DNA from: Rhodosorus marinus
Taxonomy: Eukaryota; Rhodophyta; Stylonematophyceae; Stylonematales; Stylonemataceae
Assembly (NCBI GenBank): GCA_029953675.1
Contig: JAMWBK010000003.1
Location: forward strand, 310,001 to 374,000
Length of the DNA: 64,000 bases
Direction of reading: 5' to 3'
This document shows, piece after piece, positions 56,859 to 64,000 of the stretch. Within the stretch, counting starts at the first letter, position 1. Every line of letters begins with the position of its first letter. The translations under genes and the position numbers were made by a program. The notes under the pieces are model-generated. The model was not told where the DNA came from. It ran no database searches and saw only the letters and a program-made list of their open reading frames with translations.

Positions 56859-57338
56859 TTAGACCTTGCGACCAGCGGTGTGGACCGGCTTGCTCAAGTT
56901 CCATACCTTCCAGAGGAGTTCTTTGTTTTCTGCTTCCAGCTCAGTAGCCTTCTGCTGTAGTTTCGATATTTCAGTCTGAAGGCTGTCCAGTTTCTCCTTC
57001 TTTTTCTGACGAGCATTCATCGCCAATTCTCGAGACCGTAGCACTCTGTGAGACAGCGCTTCTTCGGTCTTTGCATCATCTTTCTGGCTTGCACTTCGGG
57101 ACCTCGACTATAAAGTTTATTGTAGGGAGCGAGATCAGAACTACAAACTCGAAACCGACTGCAAAGCTCCCAGGAGCACTCAACCTACCGGTTTCTGAAT
57201 TCCCTGCGGCTTCTTCTGCTGGCGCTTCTTTTCCGCAAGTACTTGTCTCCTGAGCTTTCTCTTATCTGGAGCAGAAAGCTCTTGACCAATTTCCCTCGAG
57301 CGTCCTTCAGAAGTACCTTCGCTCATTACTCCGATCAT
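56859..57338 (-). CDS. Small bZIP-like protein with substituted basic-region Asn
   Basis: Two exons (57189-57338, 56859-57107) joined in phase 0 give 132 aa. The first exon is highly basic (RKLRRQVLAEKKRQQKKPQG). The second has SRSRSASQKDD and then the bZIP region: HRVLRSRELAMNARQKKKEK followed by LDSLQTEISKLQQKATELEA and ENKELLWKVWNL. Leucines fall at every seventh residue over five heptads (DSL, SKL, TEL, KEL, WNL), a clear zipper. The basic region aligns with RxxxNRExAxxSR, but the invariant Asn is Ser (SRELAMNAR). The ATG at 57336-57338 is the first in frame after an upstream TGA; a second Met four codons on is also possible. Probably a nuclear factor with changed or reduced DNA specificity. 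Confidence 0.75.
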
Positions 57339-60300
57339 ATTCACCACCTCTCACCCATGCGCACCGGTCCCCCGGGCCACTACCACCATACTGTGTACAC
57401 CCTGCACCCACTGCACCCACCACCAATCAATGACAATGTACCAGATCCAAGCTTTTCCACGTTCATCCTCTCCCTCCCCAAAACGTAAAAACACATCCTC
57501 TCTAAGACCAAAAACCCTTTACGCCATTGGGGCCTACAAACTTATGCCCCGATTCCATCAACCGCATCCTCTAACCCTCCATACGTATTATATACCATCA
57601 TCTCTTAGTATCCCAAACCCTTCCCCCCCCCCGCGCTAATTTTTACTCAAGACTAACATCATCAACCTTTCAGACCCAAACAACTTTTTTAAAAACTTTA
57701 TCAAAAACGAGATCCCCCTCCAAAAAAATTTGCAAAAATACTATCAACACTTTCCACACAATTACACCAAACACCTAAAAACCCTACTAAACGATAGAAA
57801 AGGCACTTTCCGGGAGGAGAGGGGCGGGGGAGGGAGAAGGAAGGGGGTAAATGCAATATTGTCATCTAATGGACCCAAAGAAATAGGGCAGAGAGGGCAG
57901 AGAGGTGGGGGGATGTGATCAAATAAAGCGAAACGAGAAGAAAAGAGGGCAGAGAGACGAGAGAGGGGGAGAAGGGGGGGGGGGAGGGGGAAGAGTGGGT
58001 GAAATATGACTTTTGTATTTTACTAATAAAAATTATGTCAACGAGAAAGAAAAGTATACATATCCAAAAAACTGCAAAACATGCTTTCAATGTAAGTAGT
58101 ATCGAAGAAAATAATCAATTGTGGGTTCAAAAACTATTGCAAATCATAGGAATCATTCTATTGTGAATCATCCGTTCGGTTGGGGAAAATTGACGCGGGG
58201 GTAAGGAGGGGGAAATTTTTTTGTTCCAGTGAAGGAATTTGTATTTTTGGATAAAATACGAGACGGATAATCCGACTTGATTTTATGAAGAAAATGAGGT
58301 ATGTGGAAAATTAGAAGAAAAACTTAAATGCTCAACCAGATAAATGTAAGAAGTTCTCAATCACTATTGTGACTTCACGGATTGTTTGCTGTCTTAATTA
58401 ATAAGCTTCCAGGCATCGAGGGCACTAAAAATAGATCTAGCATGAAACTGGGTTCATTTTCCCTCGTAATACGTTTGAAAGAGTGTCGATGAGAGCCGGA
58501 CACAGCCTCGCTCCCTTTCCCCTTCCCCCCTCCCCCCTCCAACTCCGTTCTAGACGGGCGTAGCTCTTCCTCGTCGGCAGACAATGCAACTGTGGGAAAA
58601 CCGTCTCGGTTGGAAAATCTACTTTTTCAAATTAATTCGACCAATCTCTAGTGAAATGCTCTAGACTATAGGGGAGGGTAACATGTCCACGTTGCACATG
58701 GAGAACCGAGTCGGACTACGAGTCTCCAAGGGGTAGTTTGTTTGATGGAAGTTCCTAAAAAGGGTGGCAAGAAGGCGTCAGAGTCTTCCAAAAAACAACA
58801 CGTGCCTAGCGTCCTCCTCTTTTATTGTTTAAAAACAGTTTTTGATATCAAACCCCGAAAAACATGTTTTGATTGGTAAACAACTAATTATGAATCACGA
58901 TTATATTTATACTTAGGGTTAGACGTGGACCTATTCGACGCTCGAAAAACGAGAGAAACAGATGTCCACAGCCCACAGATCCCTACTACGCTTCATTAAC
59001 ACACACCAAGGAAAAAAATATCTCCATCGGTTTTTCTGTTAAATATTCTACAGTTTCTCCTGAATGTATCTTTTTGCCCATTTTGCTTCTTCTTTTTTTG
59101 AAGATCTGTTGTTATTTTTTCTGAATATGAATAGAAACGCAGGCCCCTCCCCCCCCCCCGACTCTTCCCCGAATACCAAAAAGGGTCTAATTTCGCATCT
59201 TTAACAAGAAAACTGGAGTTTCGGGTACATTGGGGTCGGTGTGGGGAAGGGCAAAGGAGGGCTAAATTTTTTTTTCCCCAATTCCACTTACCAGAAGATC
59301 CGCCATAATGCAAGTTTGCAGACCAATTGGGGGACTTTTAAAAGAATAGGAAAATACGAAACGCCTGCGAGTGCAGTATGGCTCCCCCTTTTTTTCAAAA
59401 TAATCCATCCCGGCGATGGCGAAGTGTATAAATACCACGCCAACTTACACATTGGGAGATGCTAAAAATAAGTACAAAATTAAAGGGGATTACACTTGGT
59501 TTGGGGAGTGTTCTAAATTTAGACTATTGCTACAATAAAACAATTCCGTTCCGGGAAGATTTGAGGGTATTAGAGCATGTATAGATTAGATTATGGAAGT
59601 GCTCGGGCTTCCCTCGCCTTACACTTCTGTTGTGCTTACGTTCCGGGACTCGCGATTAGGGAGTTGAGGTTGCTTGTGTACTCTGTCTATCCAATGAGTT
59701 GTTCTACACCGCTGGACTTGATCGAGTTTTGAGGATGGCGTGAGGCCTCGGATTACTCTGACAAATGCACTTGTCTTGGTTGGGTCCTGCAATTGAGAGT
59801 TGCAAGGTCTCTGTCGATGGTGAATGGGTGGCCACCGAAGATGGTTGATTGTATCGCGCTGGCTAAGGAAAGGATATGTTGCCCTTCGAGCCAGAGAGTG
59901 CCATTTGGCTTGGAACGCTTTTCCTAGAGCAGGCTGGCTGTTTGGCTTAGCCTCCCAACTCTCATCAATCTAGCGATAGGAGTGATTGGCGTGCGTGCTC
60001 AGCGCCAGAGTAGCTCTGCGCGTGCCGCGATTAGCGACCACCATTTTATCCCTCATTGCTTGTTCAGAGACAACAACCCTGAGAGGAACAAGGCTAGGCT
60101 AAGAGAAGGAGCCTCCTAAGACTTAGGCCGCAGTAGAACGCCAATACCTACAGCATAAATCTCAACGATAGAGAGGAAACGCGAGGGTGCCTCATCACGA
60201 TCGCGAAACGAAAACAGGCCCTTTCACTGCCTTTGCTTTGGAGAACCCCCCTGATACGTTGCTGTTTCGAAAGTGAGACGATTGGAGCGATTTCCGATAT

Positions 60301-62402
60301 AGTTCAAATTCCCCAACCCAGTTCGCTCACGCTGAACTGAATACATAGATTTGTGTTGATTCTTGCCTGCGTAGCCACCTCAAGACCGATTGGAAACGGG
60401 CCCAACTACCTTATCGCCCTCAATCGTTTTTGAAACATAAGGAAAACAGGAAATTTCCGAGTTTTCGTCAATTCGGACAATGCTCCAAGCTTCTACGACG
60501 TGGCGTGGCCGACGCCTCTCGAGGCCAAGTCTGCCAACAGGAACGGAAGGCGACTTTCTCACCTGCATCTTGCAACCAACTGGTGCGGATTGGGTTTCAA
60601 GAAAACAGCTTTTTCCGAAAAAGAAAATATTCGAATTTTGTCAACCGGAGAGCTCCTTGAGGAGTGTAGTCATTTGGACGAGAATGGGAACCTCCTCCAG
60701 AAGATGGCGTCTATATAGGAAAGCACTAGATTTTGAGACTCTGTCGCTATTCAGGGATCGCTTCCTCTGTATCCGTTCTGCGCTCCACTTGGCAGCAGCA
60801 GAGGGTTGTTCTCCAGACGGTTTGGTCCGAGCCAAAAAGCTGGCGTGTCCTGTTTCCAGACAAAATCTTCTAATAATCGGAGGATCAACGAGGTTGTGAT
60901 ACCGGAACGGAAAGAAGCGTCTTTGACAATGGCATTGAGGATAGGGACAATGGTAGTAGAGAAATATAGATTCTGAGATGGACCACGTTTTGATATTGAG
61001 CAGTCTGGGTGGGTAGGATGTTGACTTCATCTCAAGTATCTACCTGTCGCTGGTTGGCTTAGACTGTTGACATTATCACGCTACCCACCCAGCTTACACA
61101 GGAGAAAACAAAGCTTGCGAGGACAGTCCAAAGTTCGGTGGAGCTGTAAAGTAGTGAACCTCTTCAAAAAATGCACCTCCACGGAGACTCGTCCTCATCC
61201 AACGTTGAAACGGGAGGAGCCCGCGATCGGGCTTGAGGGTGAGTCTAATGGTTCACCTGGTTCACTTTTGCCTTCTGCTAAACGTGTTTCCCCCGCGCAA
61301 GAAGCTTGTTCGGCAGTGTATTGGCTATGAAGACTGTGGCGATGATTAGTTACACGGCGATTTCCGCAATAGCCAGAGTGAAATCCAGCCCCTTTTTTCC
61401 ACATCGCAGGTTGTGATAGCGTAGTTCACCTTTTGCCGCTCCAGCACTCACAGAGACAAAGAGCTACGCAGGTTCATGGTCCTAGCCCGTCAGCTTGTTG
61501 AAGAGGTGTCAGCCCCAGGTGGGTGGCTCTAAGAGAAATCCATCCTTAACGTCCAGTTCAGTGCACCAGCCATGGCATGATGCATTCGTTTGGAGTCGGG
61601 TCTCATGGGTCTGGTCAACTTCCTCCGCAAGGCTTTCAAGAAATGGTCGGCAATTCTTCCATACCTCCCCGAAAGGCGACTCCGATGACGCATTCGTGTT
61701 CTAAAGCGGCGTCGCAGCTCTTGTCAACCCTGAAATTCGCAGTGGACGGCATGACCAATGATGCGTGCGAATGTGTAATTCGATGAGTGCACCGCTTTGT
61801 TGGACATCGTTTATCCAATAATTTATCGTAATATACCATAATTTAACCATATACGATTTCTCGATGTCCCAACCTATCCAGGACAAAATTCCTTGTCCGA
61901 CAAATGGGACAGCAGCACAAGCTCCCGCTAAAGTGAGTGCTCAATGATTCCAGACACCTCGTATGACCAATATGCAGGTCAGATATCCTAAAAGTATTAG
62001 AACACGGTTAAAGTACAACTCAGACTTTTCGGAAAGCAAGAACACATCAACCCTTCAGCTATGAGCAATGTGTCCGGCGTGCCTCTGCCTCGGGAGTGGA
62101 GCTTGGTGACGCTGCGGATTCTCGATTTATTCATTCACCGTCATCGAAACTGACAACATGTCTCCTCCGAACATTGTAAAAAGATTTAAAATACAACTCA
62201 GACTTTTCACAAAGCAAGTTCTCATCCGACACCAACGCCTGTCCCAATGTGGATGGGCTCCGCCCGTGGCCGAAGCTTAGGTGCGACAAAGGACCATACT
62301 GATTTTGTTCAGTTACCGCCGTCGGAAGGGACATTTTAGGCGAAGTTGTTGACATGAAGACTGGGCTTTCTCAATAGCTTGGTGGATTCTTTGATTGTTT
62401 CG
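57339..62402. other. 5-kb gene-free interval
   Basis: 57339-58700 is pyrimidine/purine-skewed with G- and C-homopolymers (for example near 57970 and 58530). 58700-59560 is AT-rich. 59560-62400 is balanced but I find only short open frames without family features. A 30-bp direct repeat (TACAACTCAGACTTTTC core) lies at about 62010 and 62190. No tRNA or other RNA could be recognised. Confidence 0.5.
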
Positions 62403-64000
62403 ATGGGGGTTGACGACAATTTCATGGAGGAGTCTTCATGGGAAACGGGGTTGGCTCTCTGGCAGAGTCCGCCGGAAGCGATTGGATTTCAATGGGAGTT
62501 CGTAAGGGAAGTAGTTGAAGGCCGATTTTCTGAGGCTCTGAGGCGATTGAAGCACAAGGTCGTGGAAAGAATATTGGAAGGTTCAGTTTCTAGTTTTGAG
62601 GAAGATGGAGATGAGCTCGAGCACTGCTTCTTGGCGTCCGTTGTGCTGCTCCGCATGTTTCAGAGGGACAACATCTGTGGCCCCAGCTTGACGGAGGACG
62701 AGCTCGCTGGACTTGAAGCAAACACTAGATTCGAGCCGAAGGATGATGAGTTGGACGTTGACGGTGAAATTTTTGGGAGGTCAGTGCGACATACAAACCT
62801 GCTTTTGGCTATCCGCCGAGTTCTCGTGGAGAACGAGCGGAAGCTTTCTCAACGGTTTTGGAGCGCAACGCTTTGGAGCGCTAGAGCGGGAAGAACGCAC
62901 CAGGACGTGCTTACAGGCCCATCACCGACCCTGAAGTCTGAGGTCCAAGGCGCTTACACGTCCGCGCTGAAGTCCTCCGAGACTAGGAAGAATCCAATCC
63001 TCGGTGGGCTAGTGCACATTGAAATGGCTCTTGCGAGCAACAGTTTCCTCGACAGCAGCACGAACGAGAAGCACCTAAAATTCGCCATGGACACTCTCCA
63101 CACGAAGATTGAGCTCAGCGGGGCCCTTGGTGTAAGGACGAAGTGGCAGAAGGAAGCGAAGGCGAACCTGGTAGCTCAAGTTCTTCAAGAAGGAGAAGAG
63201 ATCGAACGGAATCTATCGATTCCAACTCAGTGCAAACGGCCGCGCAACATCCCCCTGGAGGACACAGATGTGCTGGGCTTTACAAAGCTCAGCACAGACC
63301 AAAAACCAGACAACGAGCGGACAACTCCGACCGTTATGGACCACTTCCTGCTCTCTGCCAAGGCAGAGTCTGTGGCTGCCAACCTTCCCTCAGGTCAACT
63401 CACCACAGAAGAAATTCGTCCGTATTTGAACAGAGTATTGGACGGCTGTGAGGAGTCCACTCCGCCCCTAGTCCTTGGGAAGGTACTCCTATTCAGAACC
63501 CGAGGAGAGCTTGGAAAAGGTAAGGATCTGCGGATCGGCGTTTGGATTCACAAGAGAGAGAGGTATATAGAGATCTTATTCCTTTACGCACTTACGTTGT
63601 AGGTCGCTATGCTGAGAGGAGCATGAAGCAGGTGGAGGAACTGGTTGATTACTACAAGCAGGGCAACCCTATCGATGATTGTGGCCGGCTGATTGGGTTG
63701 GAAGCGAGCGGGTACCCGGCGATGTGGAAGCTTCAAAAGGAGTTTGCAATTTTACTGGGCACCATTGGACTGGTGAAAGCGGCGTCTGAAATATTTGAGG
63801 GCCTTGGCCTATGGGATGAGGTTATCGATTGTCAGAGGCTCATGGGCAACGAGCAGAGAGCCAGAGTGCTTATCGAGAAGCGGCTGGATGAAGAAGGAGA
63901 GAGGCCGTGGTTGTTGGCTGCAATGGGAGAGGTTACGCGGGACGAAAAGTGGTACGTCAAGGCCTGGGAGGTGAGCAAAGGAAGGTACGCAAAGGCCATG
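62403..64000 (+). CDS. TTC27: TTC27 (EMW1-like) tetratricopeptide protein, 5' part
   Basis: Two exons are seen, 62403-63519 and from 63603 to the window edge; the 3' end lies outside. The start is the ATG at 62403 (MGVDDNFMEESSWETGL). The N-terminal half is helical and contains SVRHTNLLLAIRRVLVENER and NPILGGLVHIEMAL. The second exon matches TTC27 closely, with MWKLQKEFAILLGTIGLVKA, ASEIFEGLGLWDEVIDC, QRLMGNEQRARVLI and a first TPR-like stretch WLLAAMGEVTRDEKWYVKAW. Coding continues in frame to base 64000. The yeast homologue EMW1 is essential and linked to cell-wall integrity; the biochemical role is not settled. The GT within KAWEVSKG is coding and not a splice donor. Confidence 0.9.

Noticed and set aside
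60480-61030. Overlapping 129-139 codon frames on both strands
   Set aside because: Both strands open in the same place, no domain recognised and no splice-supported continuation.

Overview
This window is nuclear DNA of a eukaryote. Nearly every recognisable gene is cut by short GT-AG introns of about 50-135 bases, and the proteins are eukaryotic (cytosolic RPS15, eIF1A, DDX41, DDX52/ROK1, DPH3, WDR6, TTC27, UBAC2). Two proteins look plastid-related: an ABC1K/UbiB kinase with a transit-peptide-like N-terminus and a small trigger-factor N-domain protein. This suggests a photosynthetic alga. A red alga is my best guess, partly because the CLC transporter has Thr at the internal proton-glutamate site, as known for the Cyanidioschyzon CLC. 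That assignment is inference. I saw no rRNA, tRNA, CRISPR array or bacterial-type operon.

Layout. 0-13 kb: 5' part of a GDT1/UPF0016 transporter (-), NFS1 cysteine desulfurase (-), an unresolved minus-strand coding region, a small CMC2-like twin CX9C gene (+), RPS15 (-), glutamine-dependent asparagine synthetase (-) and a trigger-factor-like gene (-). 14-23.6 kb: ABC1K kinase (-), membrane-anchored M14 carboxypeptidase (-), a secretory-pathway glycosyltransferase-like protein (+) and a small bZIP (-). 23.6-26.9 kb is gene-poor. 26.9-41 kb: UBAC2-like rhomboid pseudoprotease (+), DNMT2 (-), an uncertain gene (+) converging on eIF1A (-), WDR6/TRM734 (+), a minisatellite, and DDX41 (+). 42-47.9 kb: an intronless Myb/SANT-like gene (-) followed by a repeat block with 388-bp tandem copies and a large inverted-repeat (foldback) element. 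47.9-57.4 kb: DDX52/ROK1 (+), CLC transporter (-), DPH3 (-) and a second small bZIP (-). 57.4-62.4 kb holds no gene I recognise. TTC27 (+) starts at 62.4 kb and runs off the end.

Exon boundaries were worked out by hand from GT-AG sites, reading-frame phase and family similarity. For the named multi-exon genes that are complete in the window, the exon lengths sum to whole codons. The genes are independently transcribed and do not form an operon. Four of them (NFS1, DNMT2, WDR6, DPH3/KTI11) touch tRNA modification in different organisms, but nothing in the sequence links them. G-box-like ACGTG motifs recur upstream of several genes, and two bZIP-type proteins are encoded here. A regulatory link between the two is speculation.
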